Source: Brevibacillus ruminantium (GTDB lineage: Bacteria > Bacillota > Bacilli > Brevibacillales > Brevibacillaceae). From it: a stretch of DNA of 64,000 nucleotides. The notes under the pieces are model-generated. The model worked only from the letters and a program-made list of their open reading frames with translations, made no database searches and was not told the DNA's origin. Location of the stretch: NCBI RefSeq assembly GCF_023746555.1, contig NZ_CP098755.1, positions 4,410,001 to 4,474,000 of the forward strand, written 5' to 3'. Below are positions 35,933 to 45,118 of the stretch, piece after piece (within the stretch, counting starts at the first letter, position 1; the number at the start of each line of letters is the position of its first letter). The translations under genes were made by a program, and so were the position numbers.

Positions 35933-35973
35933 AGCGCGAAGCGCTCATAGTGATACTGCAGACGAAAGATAAG

Positions 35974-35999
35974 AAAAGCGACCGTTACTGGTCGCTTTT
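35974..35999. terminator. Bidirectional terminator shared with the mutY stop
   Basis: AAAAGCGACC pairs perfectly with GGTCGCTTTT around GTTACT. The stem includes the mutY stop codon and its last codons, and it serves both the small-gene cluster and mutY. Confidence 0.88.
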
Positions 36000-37109
36000 C
36001 AGCTTTTCTGCGATTTTTTGATGAGCCACAGGTAGCGTCAGAGACGAAATCTCATCCAGTGTGACAAAGCGGGCTTGAGCCGGGAGTGCTTCTCCCTCGA
36101 TCCAGTCGCAGCGCCACACCTCCATGTTCCAGTGCAGATGGGAAAAGGTATGCTGAACCTCCATCAGCGGCTCCAATACCTCAGCATCCATACCAAAGCG
36201 GTTTCGCAAGCTATCCTGCAAAATTTCCTGCTTGGCTGCGGGCGTCTCTGCATCTGACTCTACCATCGGGAATTCCCACATGCCGGCCAAAAGCCCTTGG
36301 TCCGGACGCTTGTTCATCAGCACGTGATTCTCACGCCGGACGACAGCGACCTGCAAATGGACGGGACGCGGCGGCTTTGCTTTCCCTTTGACCGGCAGCT
36401 CCTCCTGTACCCCTTCGCGACGGGCCAAACAATAATCGAAAACCGGGCAGGTGAGGCACTGGGGCGTCCTCGGCACACAGACTAGCGCACCAAGCTCCAT
36501 TAATGCCTGGTTGAAATCGCCAGCTCTCCCAACCGGTATCACCTGTCTGACGAGATGCTCCACTTTGATGCGCGTGGCCGGCTTGGCGATGTCATCCGTC
36601 ATATACAGCAGGCGGGAAAACACACGCATCACGTTCCCGTCCACGGCTGGCTCCGGCTTTTCGTAAGCGATGCTGAGAATCGCCCCTGCCGTGTAGGGCC
36701 CGATGCCTTTCAGGGTGGAAATCTCTTCCGGCTTGTCCGGAACAATCCCGCCGTAGCGGGCTTTGACCTCGCGAGCCGCGGTTTGCAGGTTGCGGGCTCG
36801 TGAGTAGTAGCCCAGTCCCTCCCATGCCTTCAGTACCTCTTCTTCCGGTGCATCGGCCAGTGCTTCCACCGTCGGGAACTTTTCCATAAACGCATAGTAG
36901 TATGGCTTTACGGTTTCCACCCTGGTTTGCTGAAGCATAATTTCCGAAACCCAAATCCGGTAGGGGTCGCGGTTGATTCTCCATGGAAGATCTCTTTTCT
37001 GACCGTCATACCAGGCCAGCAGATCACGGGAAAAGCCAAATACATGAAATTCTTCAGGCAATGTATACGTCAATGTCTTTCTTTTCTTCCCTGTCATACT
37101 CTTCTGCAT
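35985..37109 (-). CDS. mutY: A/G-specific adenine DNA glycosylase
   Basis: 374 residues. The N-terminal catalytic half has EIMLQQTRVETV (catalytic Glu), the helix-hairpin-helix LKGIGPYTAGAI and AVDGNVMRVFSR (catalytic Asp). The 4Fe-4S ligands are CVPRTPQCLTCPVFDYC (C-x6-C-x2-C-x5-C). The C-terminal NUDIX-like domain that recognises 8-oxoguanine includes HTFSHLHW. It removes adenine paired with 8-oxoguanine. Neighbouring yfhP and fabL repeat the B. subtilis order. AAAAGGAG precedes the ATG. It begins 12 bases after the 98-residue gene, implying an operon. Confidence 0.96.
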   Translation of the reverse strand: MQKSMTGKKRKTLTYTLPEEFHVFGFSRDLLAWYDGQKRDLPWRINRDPYRIWVSEIMLQQTRVETVKPYYYAFMEKFPTVEALADAPEEEVLKAWEGLGYYSRARNLQTAAREVKARYGGIVPDKPEEISTLKGIGPYTAGAILSIAYEKPEPAVDGNVMRVFSRLLYMTDDIAKPATRIKVEHLVRQVIPVGRAGDFNQALMELGALVCVPRTPQCLTCPVFDYCLARREGVQEELPVKGKAKPPRPVHLQVAVVRRENHVLMNKRPDQGLLAGMWEFPMVESDAETPAAKQEILQDSLRNRFGMDAEVLEPLMEVQHTFSHLHWNMEVWRCDWIEGEALPAQARFVTLDEISSLTLPVAHQKIAEKLKSDQ

Positions 37110-37121
37110 AAACTCCTTTTC

Positions 37122-37418
37122 TTACGTCAAATCGACGGGTTGAAAGGCCCACACGTGCATTTTGGCTGCTCCACCCTGAATACACGCACAAAAATCCTGG
37201 TCGGCCTGGCGCCACGCTTTTATCGTCTCGTACTGCTCGATATTTTCCACATAAAAGGCTTCCACGAATAAGCCGGGCTGATCCCATCCTTCCCAGCAGC
37301 GGTACTGACGGGCCCCCTTTTGCTCAAGCTTCGCAGGCATGGCTGCAAGCAGGCGCAAAAATTGGTCGCGCTTCGATTCGACGGTTTTGTATTCGATAAA
37401 GACAGTGAGCATGTTCAT
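37122..37418 (-). CDS. Small protein with a dimeric alpha-beta barrel look, function unknown
   Basis: 98 residues from the ATG at 37418, seven bases after GGAG. The pattern of a first strand (LTVFIEYKT), a helix with RDQFLRLLAAMP, and an alternating strand-helix series (ARQYRCWEGWDQPGLFVEAFYV split over two strands) suggests an ABM/Dabb-like ferredoxin fold, but there is no specific motif. Co-transcribed with mutY. Confidence 0.7.
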   Translation of the reverse strand: MNMLTVFIEYKTVESKRDQFLRLLAAMPAKLEQKGARQYRCWEGWDQPGLFVEAFYVENIEQYETIKAWRQADQDFCACIQGGAAKMHVWAFQPVDLT

Positions 37419-37617
37419 ACACACTCTCCTTTCTTAGTCCCTTTCATCATACCTGCCCATTTCTTTGGGAACAAGGATACTTTTTTCCGCAGAAGCGGGA
37501 ATTCTCTTCTCTAACGCGCTATAATAACTGTTAAGAATGCTCTACGATGGTCCATCAGGTGGAGCTACTTCGTTTTTGGCTTGAAATGTACTGAAAAGGG
37601 GGGAGCATGCGCACTTT

Positions 37618-38619
37618 ATGGATACAGCGACACATTTTGTCATGGGCTTCGGTTTGGCGGGGCTCGCCCATCTCGACCCTGTGGTAGCCTCTACCCCCGG
37701 ATTGGCAGAGGCAGTCATGGTCGGAACCGTTATTGGTTCACAAGCGCCTGACCTGGACGGATTCACTCGGGTTCGGGGAAGCGCTTCGTATATTCGCAAT
37801 CATCGCGGGGCTTCTCACTCCATTCCGGCACTGGCTATCTGGACGGCGGGCGTCTTCGTATTGGTGCAGGCCATCTCACCGCAAGCCCACTGGTTCCATT
37901 TGCTCGGCTGGATTTTTGCCGCAGTCTGCCTCCACGTCTTTGTCGATCTGTTTAACGCTTACGGCACTAAAGGTTTGTATCCGTTCCGCAACGAGTGGAT
38001 CGCCTGGAATGTCATTTTTATTTTCGACCCGTTTATCTTTGCGTTGCATGTAACCGGCCTGATGCTGTGGGGAGCAGGCGCTGATCCGGGACGGGTCTTC
38101 CTATGGGTGTACCTGTTATTGATCCCGTATTACTTCTGGCGCTGGCAGGTGCACAAGCGAACGACTGAGATGGTCCGCCGATCGATTGGAAAAGCCGGCA
38201 CTTATACAGTGGTTCCGACCCTTTCCTGGAACCAGTGGACCTTTGTCGTGAAGACCGACCAGCACTGGTATGTCGGGGAGGTTCATGGCGGAGAGGTCAG
38301 TATCCTCGACGTATTCTCGATCAAACCGGAGACCGAGCTGATTGCCACTGCGAAGACCGATCACAAGGTGCAGTCCTTCCTGTCGTTCACCCGTTATGCT
38401 CATGCAGAGGCCAAAGAGCAGCCGTTCGGCTATGAGGTCAGATGGTTCGATCTGCGTTATCGCGCGCGCTTTCCTGGCAAGAGCCACTACATGTTTGTCG
38501 CGGTCGTTTACCTGGATAAAGAGCTGAACATCCGTGACTCGTTTGTCGGCTGGATTCACCGCGGCGAAGAGCAGCTAGCCAAAAAGCTTGATCCGGAAAA
38601 AGAAATTCAGATCGGCTAA
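37618..38619 (+). CDS. yfhP: Membrane-bound metal-dependent hydrolase (YfhP-like)
   Basis: 333 residues. The N-terminal half is the YdjM/YfhP-type membrane domain, with MDTATHFVMGFGLAGLAH, APDLDG, HRGASHS and HVFVDLFNAYGTKGLYPF providing His and Asp metal ligands, and about four membrane helices. The C-terminal 170 residues are soluble. It lies next to mutY, as B. subtilis yfhP does, here divergently. A GGGGGG stretch about 18 bases before the ATG at 37618 is a weak ribosome site. Confidence 0.9.
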   Translation: MDTATHFVMGFGLAGLAHLDPVVASTPGLAEAVMVGTVIGSQAPDLDGFTRVRGSASYIRNHRGASHSIPALAIWTAGVFVLVQAISPQAHWFHLLGWIFAAVCLHVFVDLFNAYGTKGLYPFRNEWIAWNVIFIFDPFIFALHVTGLMLWGAGADPGRVFLWVYLLLIPYYFWRWQVHKRTTEMVRRSIGKAGTYTVVPTLSWNQWTFVVKTDQHWYVGEVHGGEVSILDVFSIKPETELIATAKTDHKVQSFLSFTRYAHAEAKEQPFGYEVRWFDLRYRARFPGKSHYMFVAVVYLDKELNIRDSFVGWIHRGEEQLAKKLDPEKEIQIG

Positions 38620-38628
38620 CCGATAGAA

Positions 38629-38657
38629 GCGCTTGCTCAAGAGCAGGCGTTTTTTTA
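38629..38657 (+). terminator. Terminator of the yfhP-like gene
   Basis: GCGCTTGCTC pairs with GAGCAGGCG (bulged) around AA and is followed by TTTTTTT, ten bases after the stop. Confidence 0.82.
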
Positions 38658-38712
38658 TGGGGATTGCAGACATCATCAGATTTTGTATCTGACCATCCGC
38701 AAATATTAATAA

Positions 38713-38734
38713 TTGACCCTTTTCTCAAGGTCAA
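38713..38734. promoter_or_regulatory. Inverted repeat upstream of the flavin-binding protein gene
   Basis: TTGACC (38713-38718) and GGTCAA (38729-38734) form a 6-bp inverted repeat, 57 bases before the ATG at 38791. It might be an operator, but no regulator is identified. Confidence 0.35.
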
Positions 38735-38790
38735 AATCCTCCTATGATAAAACTCACATATGAGAATTATCTGTGAACGGAGGAGTTCCC

Positions 38791-39336
38791 ATGTTTCCTA
38801 TTCGCTATTCAAAACGAACCATCACGGATCAGGAGCAGATCGATGCTTTTCTAAAACAGGCCAGAGTAGGCCATCTCGGTTTGACTGACGGCAACGAGCC
38901 TTACGTGGTCCCGCTCAACTTTAGTTGGCTGAATGGCTGTCTCTATTTTCATGGTGCCGATTCCGGCCGAAAGATAGAGTTGATCGACAAGAATAACCGC
39001 GTCTGTTTCAGCGTCACTGACGAGTACGGGACGATCGCTGATCCTGTCCCGGCGATGACAGACACTGCCTATATGAGCGCCATGCTGTTTGGCCGTGTGG
39101 AACGGGTGCAAGAGCCAGAGGAGATGCGTGATGCTCTGCAGGCTATGCTGGACAAATACGTGCCCGGTTATTATCCGGAGCCGCTTTCCCTGCAGCATGT
39201 GATCAAATACCGTTCCTCGATGGGCAGTGCCGCTGCCGTCTTTCGGATCAAGCCGGAATCCATCACAGCAAAAGGAAATCCGCCGTCGGAAACGCACAGC
39301 TTCTATCCTGGGCGGACGCAGCAGATGGATGTGTGA
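38791..39336 (+). CDS. Pyridoxamine-5'-phosphate-oxidase-fold flavin-binding protein
   Basis: 181 residues from the ATG at 38791 (GGAGGAG upstream). The split-barrel fold of the NimA/PNPOx-like group is indicated by ARVGHLGLTDGNEPYVVPLNF, YFHGADSGRKIELI and VCFSVTDEYG. Such proteins bind FMN and some reduce nitroimidazoles; the activity here is unknown. Confidence 0.87.
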   Translation: MFPIRYSKRTITDQEQIDAFLKQARVGHLGLTDGNEPYVVPLNFSWLNGCLYFHGADSGRKIELIDKNNRVCFSVTDEYGTIADPVPAMTDTAYMSAMLFGRVERVQEPEEMRDALQAMLDKYVPGYYPEPLSLQHVIKYRSSMGSAAAVFRIKPESITAKGNPPSETHSFYPGRTQQMDV

Positions 39337-39450
39337 AGATACCCATGCGAGGGATGCTTCGCGCACGCGGTTCGATAACGCATTGATCACAAGATGTGCA
39401 CCTCTCCCACGGTGCTGCAAGAAGGTCGGCCAAGCCAGCATAAACAAAAG

Positions 39451-39492
39451 AAGACATGCCTGTCTCCAAAGAGAACAAGCATGTCTTTTTTC
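39451..39492. terminator. Terminator between two convergent genes
   Basis: AAGACATGC pairs with GCATGTCTT around a 20-base loop and is followed by TTTTTCG on the + strand. The AhpD-like gene ends three bases beyond. Confidence 0.82.
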
Positions 39493-39494
39493 GT

Positions 39495-39953
39495 TTACAG
39501 AGCTGGGGGCAGCTCAGCAGGCGCACTCATTCCAGTCGCAATCGCCAGGCGGTTCCAGGAATTGATGGTATTGATCGCCATCAAAAGAGAGACGATTTCT
39601 GCATCGCTAAAATGCTTTTGTACATTTTGAAATACGTTTTCCGGGACACCCTCTTTGGAAATCAGCGTAACGGCTTCCGTCAATGTTAGCGCCGCTCTTT
39701 CGGCCTCTGTATAAACGGCCGCTTCTCTCCAGGCGTTGAGCAGGTAGAGGCGTTGCTCGCTCTCTCCCTTTTGCCGCGCTTCCTGGGTATGCATATCCAG
39801 GCAGTAGGCGCATCCGTTTATCTGGGACGCCCTTATTTTCACCAGCTCCAGCAGCGAGTGATCCAAACCGCTGCTGCGCACATGCTTCTCCATCTGAAGC
39901 ATGGCCTGGAAGGCTTGCGGGTTTGCTTTTCGATATTCCATTCTCGGATTCAT
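39495..39953 (-). CDS. AhpD-like carboxymuconolactone decarboxylase family protein
   Basis: 152 residues from the second ATG (39953), which is better spaced from GAGAGGA than the one at 39959. The redox motif is CAYCLDMHTQEARQKG (CxxC followed by His three residues later), as in alkylhydroperoxidase AhpD-like proteins. The all-helical sequence, with INTINSWNRLA near the end, fits the YnjA/CMD subgroup. It probably has peroxidase or disulfide activity. Confidence 0.9.
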   Translation of the reverse strand: MNPRMEYRKANPQAFQAMLQMEKHVRSSGLDHSLLELVKIRASQINGCAYCLDMHTQEARQKGESEQRLYLLNAWREAAVYTEAERAALTLTEAVTLISKEGVPENVFQNVQKHFSDAEIVSLLMAINTINSWNRLAIATGMSAPAELPPAL

Positions 39954-40043
39954 CTTCATCGGTCCTCTCTTATTGGTTTTTCGTTCGTCTCTATAACGAA
40001 TGAACCCCTATGATTGTGACCAATTGACGATAAAAAAATGGAA

Positions 40044-40835
40044 TCAATTTTTGCCAAATTGCCAAATGACGTGGCTCAGACTGCCATAACGGAAGCTGAT
40101 ATGGGTCCGCGCAGCCACCCTCGCCTCGTCCGCCGCTCCCATCGCGTAGAGAAGAGGGACGAAATGCTCCTGACCATGAGCCGGCACTGCTTGTCGTGCG
40201 TGGGGAGCAAGTGTTTCATAGGAAAACACGGATTCTGTATCCCAAGCCTCGATTTTTTCTTTCAGCCACTCTTCAAACTGAACCGCCCAGGCATCTCCCG
40301 CTCCCGTGTTGGAGCGCATGTTTATATAGGAGAAGTTGTGCACCGTGCCCCCGCTGCCGATAATCAAAATATCCCGGTCGCGCAGAGGCTGAAGCGCCTT
40401 CCCAATCTCGTACTGCTTTGCCGGAGGCAGCAGCGGATTGACCGAGAGTGAGACCACCGGGATATCCGCTTTCGGGTACATCAGGCGCAGAACCACCCAG
40501 GCACCGTGATCAAGTCCCCGAACTGGCTCGGCTTTTGCAGATATCCCCGCATCTGCCATGAGCCTGATTGTCTCCGCTGCGAGCCCGGGATCGCCTTTTG
40601 CCGGGTATTGGATTTCATACAGCTCCTGAGGGAATCCTCCAAAATCATGGATGGTTGACTGATATTCCGTCGTACCGACAGCCTGAACTGCACTTTCCCA
40701 GTGAGCGGAAAATATCAGGATCGCTTTTGGCCTGGGGAGCTCTTCGGCCAGTTGACGAAGTGCTTGTGTATACGCATTGCTCTCGATTGCAAGCAGGGGT
40801 GCACCGTGAGCGAGAAAAAGCGATGGCATGGTCAT
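40044..40835 (-). CDS. DODA-type extradiol ring-cleavage dioxygenase
   Basis: 263 residues from the ATG at 40835 (AAAGGTG nine bases upstream). The class III extradiol fold of the YgiD/4,5-DOPA dioxygenase group is shown by LFLAHGAPLLAIE, ILIFSAHWES and RGLDHGAWVVL, containing the metal-binding His residues, and SGGTVHNF. It opens catechol-type rings with an iron or zinc ion; the physiological substrate is unknown. Confidence 0.9.
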   Translation of the reverse strand: MTMPSLFLAHGAPLLAIESNAYTQALRQLAEELPRPKAILIFSAHWESAVQAVGTTEYQSTIHDFGGFPQELYEIQYPAKGDPGLAAETIRLMADAGISAKAEPVRGLDHGAWVVLRLMYPKADIPVVSLSVNPLLPPAKQYEIGKALQPLRDRDILIIGSGGTVHNFSYINMRSNTGAGDAWAVQFEEWLKEKIEAWDTESVFSYETLAPHARQAVPAHGQEHFVPLLYAMGAADEARVAARTHISFRYGSLSHVIWQFGKN

Positions 40836-41041
40836 GTTGCTTCGCACCTTTCTTTTATTCACTTAGTTACTTTTTGTAAGTATTATACCTTACTTTTGCG
40901 GTTCCTGCCAGTATTTCCTTTCCTTTCTTCCAGCATGTAATGCCTTGCTTTTTGGGATGTATTGCTGCATGGTGTTGCTCGTTCTTCATGTATATCTTTA
41001 TACTAATGAAAACAGAGAATAAACGTGAGGAACTCTGATCA

Positions 41042-44000
41042 ATGACCTCCATAAAGGGAGTACGAAATCATTTGGCAAATGTAACAGGTATGACGAGCAT
41101 AAAGAATCAACACATCTTAAAAAAAATAGCCGTCTTTCTATTGTTTCTCTCGGTTCTCTTGGGACTTCGCTGGTTTTGGCAGACTACGTTCGCAACGCCG
41201 GAACACCCTGCTGTCAGGCAAGGTGTGCTTGACATGCGCGGCTGGAACTTTGAGCGCTCCTCTTCGATTCCTTTAAATGGCGAGTGGGAGTTTTACCCCG
41301 AAGCACTTCTTTCCCATCAAGACCTAAAGCAGTCGTCCGGGATTCAACCGAACTATGTCCACGTTCCCGGGGATTGGCGCTCTGCCTTGTCGAATGGCTC
41401 GGACTCATCCTATGGCTACGGAACGTATCGCCTTCGCATACTGGTGGACCAACCGCTCGATCAGCCGTATGGGTTCTGGATTCAGCAGATTACGGCTTCG
41501 TCCAGTTTGGAGATCAATGGTCAGGTAGAGTCGTCGATCGGACTGCCCGCAGAGAAAGCCGAATCCTACCAGCCGCGAGCCGTCTCCTATACCGCCACCT
41601 ACATCGCCGGAAACGCGGAGGAAATCGAGCTGCTGGTGCGCGCAGCCAACTTTGAGCATCCGCTGAACGGCGGGATTGTCAAAGCCATCCGCTTTGGAAC
41701 ACAGGCCGCCATCGACAACGAACGCTGGTACTCGATTGGCTACCAGCTTGCGACTTTTCTGATTTTGCTGCTCCATGCACTGTACGCCGTACTTATGTAT
41801 CTGTTCAATCGAAAACAAAAGACATTTCTGATGTACTTTTTCATGCTGGTCTTTGCCGGGCTGTCGATTGTCTCGGATCATGACAGCCTGTTATTGCTTT
41901 GGTTTCCGATGGGATATGCCTCGGCATTAAAAGTGAAGCTGCTCTCTTACATGTTGTTCTCTTTCTTCATCATGCTGCTGGCAAGAGAGTTTTCACATCG
42001 TTCCATAAGCTCCAAACTGTTTACCGTGTATCTTTATACCCTTGGTCTGTACACGGCTATCCTTTTGTTTGCACCGGTCTCGTTGATTTATTACACGTTT
42101 GAAGCAAAAGTGTTCGCGTTGCTCCATTTGTTTCCGATCGCCTGGGCTACCTATCTGATCGGTGCGATGTATATTCGAAATCAGCCCGACTCCGTGTTTT
42201 TGCTATTTGCCGCGACGAGCATCGTTTCCGCCGTCGTGTGGGGTTTGCTCAATTACAACTTAGAGATTACGAGTGTCTACTACCCGATTGATATTATTCT
42301 GTCGATCGTCGGTTTTTCTGCATACGGTTTTAAACAGTACTTCCGAAAAGCCCAGGAAAACTCTATCTTGAATGAGCAGTTGAGAAAGTCCGATAAAATG
42401 AAGGATCTGTTTCTTGCCAATACTTCACACGAGCTGCGGACACCGCTGCACGCGATTATCAACATCGCCCAGTCTGTGGCCCTCAACGAGAAGCAATCGT
42501 TGGACGATAAAAGTCGTCAGGATATGGAGCTGCTTGTCACGATCGGCCGCCAAATGTCCCATATGCTGAATGATTTGCTGGATGTCGTGCGGCTGCAAAA
42601 CAACCTGATTCAGCTTCAGAAGGAGCCTTTGCTGATGCAATCGGTCGCTGCGGGAGTGATCAGCATGCTCCAGCTTATCGTTGACAACAAATCTATCGAA
42701 GTAAAGCTGGAGATTGCCGAATCCATGCCTCCTGTCCTGGCGGATGAAAAAAGACTGATCCAGATCTTGTTTAATCTGCTGCATAACGCGTTTAAATTTA
42801 CCGAAGAGGGCAGCGTAACCCTGTCAGCCACCGTTCACAACGGTCAAGCGGTTATCGCTGTCTCCGATACTGGCGTAGGCATGGATGAAGGAACGCAGGC
42901 TCGCATCTTTCTGCCCTATGAACAGGGGGAGCACGGGATAAACGAGGGCTCTGGTATCGGCCTTGGCTTAAGCATTTGCAAGCAGTTGGTGGAGCTGCAT
43001 GGCAGTGAGCTGACTGTCCGTTCCGAATCGGGCAAGGGCTCCGAGTTCCGTTTTTCACTTCCGTTGGTTGACGAGGCAAGCTTCCGGCCTGAGAAAATAC
43101 CACTTCTTCAGCAAATGGATGGCAAAAAGGAAGCCGCGGTCAGTTTAAGCGTTTCGGATGTCTTTACAAGCGCCTGGCCAATCCTGCAATCCCAGCTTCC
43201 GTCCCTTCACGACGGGAAAGTGAACATTTTGGCTGTCGATGACGACCCTGTCAACCTGAAGGTGCTGATCAGCATCCTCACGGCGGAGCCGTACAATATC
43301 CGAACGGCCACCTCCGCCCGGGAAGCGCTGGAATTGCTCAGTACGCAGCGATGGGATTTGCTGATTACCGATGTCATGATGCCGCATATGTCCGGCTACG
43401 AGCTTACGCGGAAGGTCAGAGAACATTTTTCGATCTCCGAGCTGCCGGTCTTGCTGTTGACAGCGCGCAACCAACCGGAGGATATCTACACAGGATTTTT
43501 GGCCGGAGCCAATGATTATGTAGCCAAACCTGTTGACGCTCTCGAATTGAAATCCCGAATCTGGTCCCTGACGACCTTAAAACAATCGGTCACCGAACGT
43601 TTGCGCTTGGAGGCAGCTTATCTGCAGGCGCAGATCCATCCTCACTTCTTGTTTAACGCGCTGAATTCGATCATGGCACTCGGTGATTTTGATACAGAAA
43701 AGATGCGCATGCTCGGCGATGCCTTTACCTCCTATTTACGTATCAGTTTTGATTTTCTGAATGCAGGAGAACTGATTTCGCTCTCACACGAGCTTGAGCT
43801 GATCCAGGCCTATCTGTACATCGAAAAAGAGCGCTTCGAGGAAAGATTGTCCGTCAATTGGGAGGTTGAACCGGGGATTGATTTGCTCCTCCCTCCGCTG
43901 ACGATCCAGCCGCTGATCGAAAATGCCGTCAGACACGGAGTCCTCAGCCAAATCAAAGGCGGTACGGTGCACCTTCGCATTTCCCGTCAGGGCAATTCCA

Positions 44001-44245
44001 CGTTTTTTGAGGTAAGGGATGACGGCATCGGAATGGAGGAAGAAAAGGTTCGAAGTCTGCTCGATCTGACCATGAAGAACAAGCAGGGCATCGGCCTGTC
44101 CAATACGAACAGGCGGCTGACGCAGATGTACGGAAAAGGATTGTCCATTTGCAGTAAGCCAGGCGAGGGCACAAGCGTCTCTTTTGTAATCCCGGACGCT
44201 GCCCAGAGAAGATCGAAGCTCGATGAAAAGCCACCGAGAATATAA
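41042..44245 (+). CDS. Hybrid 7TM sensor with two histidine-kinase cores and a receiver
   Basis: 1067 residues. One membrane helix (about 27-45), an extracellular jelly-roll-like sensor (about 55-230), then seven membrane helices (about 235-425) of the 7TMR-DISM type. The first kinase core follows, with His463 in HELRTPLHAI and an ATPase domain (NLLHNAFKF, DTGVGMD, GSGIGLGLSICKQL). A receiver has DDD near 730 and the phospho-acceptor Asp777 (LLITDVMMPHMSG). A second, LytS-type kinase core ends the protein: QIHPHFLFNALNSI with His868, IENAVRHG, DDGIGME and GIGLSNTNRRL. The ATG follows GAGGAA by nine bases. No response-regulator gene adjoins it; the signal and output are unknown. Confidence 0.9.
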   Translation: MTSIKGVRNHLANVTGMTSIKNQHILKKIAVFLLFLSVLLGLRWFWQTTFATPEHPAVRQGVLDMRGWNFERSSSIPLNGEWEFYPEALLSHQDLKQSSGIQPNYVHVPGDWRSALSNGSDSSYGYGTYRLRILVDQPLDQPYGFWIQQITASSSLEINGQVESSIGLPAEKAESYQPRAVSYTATYIAGNAEEIELLVRAANFEHPLNGGIVKAIRFGTQAAIDNERWYSIGYQLATFLILLLHALYAVLMYLFNRKQKTFLMYFFMLVFAGLSIVSDHDSLLLLWFPMGYASALKVKLLSYMLFSFFIMLLAREFSHRSISSKLFTVYLYTLGLYTAILLFAPVSLIYYTFEAKVFALLHLFPIAWATYLIGAMYIRNQPDSVFLLFAATSIVSAVVWGLLNYNLEITSVYYPIDIILSIVGFSAYGFKQYFRKAQENSILNEQLRKSDKMKDLFLANTSHELRTPLHAIINIAQSVALNEKQSLDDKSRQDMELLVTIGRQMSHMLNDLLDVVRLQNNLIQLQKEPLLMQSVAAGVISMLQLIVDNKSIEVKLEIAESMPPVLADEKRLIQILFNLLHNAFKFTEEGSVTLSATVHNGQAVIAVSDTGVGMDEGTQARIFLPYEQGEHGINEGSGIGLGLSICKQLVELHGSELTVRSESGKGSEFRFSLPLVDEASFRPEKIPLLQQMDGKKEAAVSLSVSDVFTSAWPILQSQLPSLHDGKVNILAVDDDPVNLKVLISILTAEPYNIRTATSAREALELLSTQRWDLLITDVMMPHMSGYELTRKVREHFSISELPVLLLTARNQPEDIYTGFLAGANDYVAKPVDALELKSRIWSLTTLKQSVTERLRLEAAYLQAQIHPHFLFNALNSIMALGDFDTEKMRMLGDAFTSYLRISFDFLNAGELISLSHELELIQAYLYIEKERFEERLSVNWEVEPGIDLLLPPLTIQPLIENAVRHGVLSQIKGGTVHLRISRQGNSTFFEVRDDGIGMEEEKVRSLLDLTMKNKQGIGLSNTNRRLTQMYGKGLSICSKPGEGTSVSFVIPDAAQRRSKLDEKPPRI

Positions 44246-44283
44246 AAAAGCATGCCGGTTTTAAAAGCCGGCATGCTTTTTTT
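44244..44283. terminator. Bidirectional terminator between the sensor gene and sodA
   Basis: AAAAAAGCATGCCGG pairs with CCGGCATGCTTTTTT, a very strong stem with A and T tails on both sides. Confidence 0.93.
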
Positions 44284-44309
44284 CCTCGTCTGACGACGAG
44301 CGGACTTGC

Positions 44310-44918
44310 TTAGCGAGCAGCTTCGTAGCGCTTGCTAACTTCGTCCCAGTTTACAACGTTCCAGAACGCGCCGATGTAGTCAGGGCGTTTGTTTTGATAT
44401 TTCAGGTAGTATGCGTGCTCCCATACGTCCAGACCCAGGATCGGAGTTTTTCCTTCCATGATCGGGCTGTCTTGGTTAGGAGTAGAAGTGATGGCCACTT
44501 TGCCGCCATCCACGATCAGCCAAGCCCAACCGGAACCAAAACGAGTGGTTGCCGCTTTGGCAAACTCAGCTTTAAAGTTGTCAAAGCTGCCGAAAGCGGA
44601 GTTGATCGCATCCGCCAGTGCGCCTGTTGGCTCTCCGCCGCCATTCGGGCTGAGGATTTCCCAGAACAGAGTATGGTTGGCATGACCGCCGCCGTTGTTG
44701 CGAACTGCGGTACGGATGCCTTCTGGAAGTGCGTCCAGATTGCTGATCAGTTCTTCTACGGATTTGGATTGCAGGTCAGCATGAGCTTCCAGAGCTGCAT
44801 TCAGATTGTTTACATAGGTAGCATGGTGACGCCCGTGGTGGATCTCCATGGTTTGAGTATCGATGTGTGGCTCCAACGCGTTGTGCGCGTATGGCAATTC
44901 AGGAAGTTGATGTGCCAT
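44310..44918 (-). CDS. sodA: Manganese superoxide dismutase
   Basis: 202 residues. Metal ligands are His27 ([10 protein letters not shown]), the His of [10 protein letters not shown], and Asp and His of [20 protein letters not shown]. The Gln of TPNQDSPI is in the place that marks Mn rather than Fe enzymes. It converts superoxide to O2 and H2O2 in the cytoplasm. It is a single-gene unit with its own promoter and a bidirectional terminator. Confidence 0.97.
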   Translation of the reverse strand: MAHQLPELPYAHNALEPHIDTQTMEIHHGRHHATYVNNLNAALEAHADLQSKSVEELISNLDALPEGIRTAVRNNGGGHANHTLFWEILSPNGGGEPTGALADAINSAFGSFDNFKAEFAKAATTRFGSGWAWLIVDGGKVAITSTPNQDSPIMEGKTPILGLDVWEHAYYLKYQNKRPDYIGAFWNVVNWDEVSKRYEAAR

Positions 44919-44963
44919 TTACAATTCCTCCTTCATGATATGTATGGGTCAAGCTTCCACCTT

Positions 44964-44992
44964 ATTATAATGCAAACGCTCCACTTTTACAA
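44964..44992 (-). promoter_or_regulatory. Promoter of sodA
   Basis: TTGTAA (44987-44992), 17 bases, TATAAT (44964-44969) on the minus strand, 46 bases before the ATG. Confidence 0.85.
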
Positions 44993-45118
44993 CAAAATAG
45001 TTTGCAAAGTCTCGTAATCTTTCAACACCTATATCAATAATTTCTATCTTGCATTACGCTGGTAGAGTGCTAGACTTGGATTATTCCTGAACTCATTCTA
45101 AAATGCAAGGTGATATCC

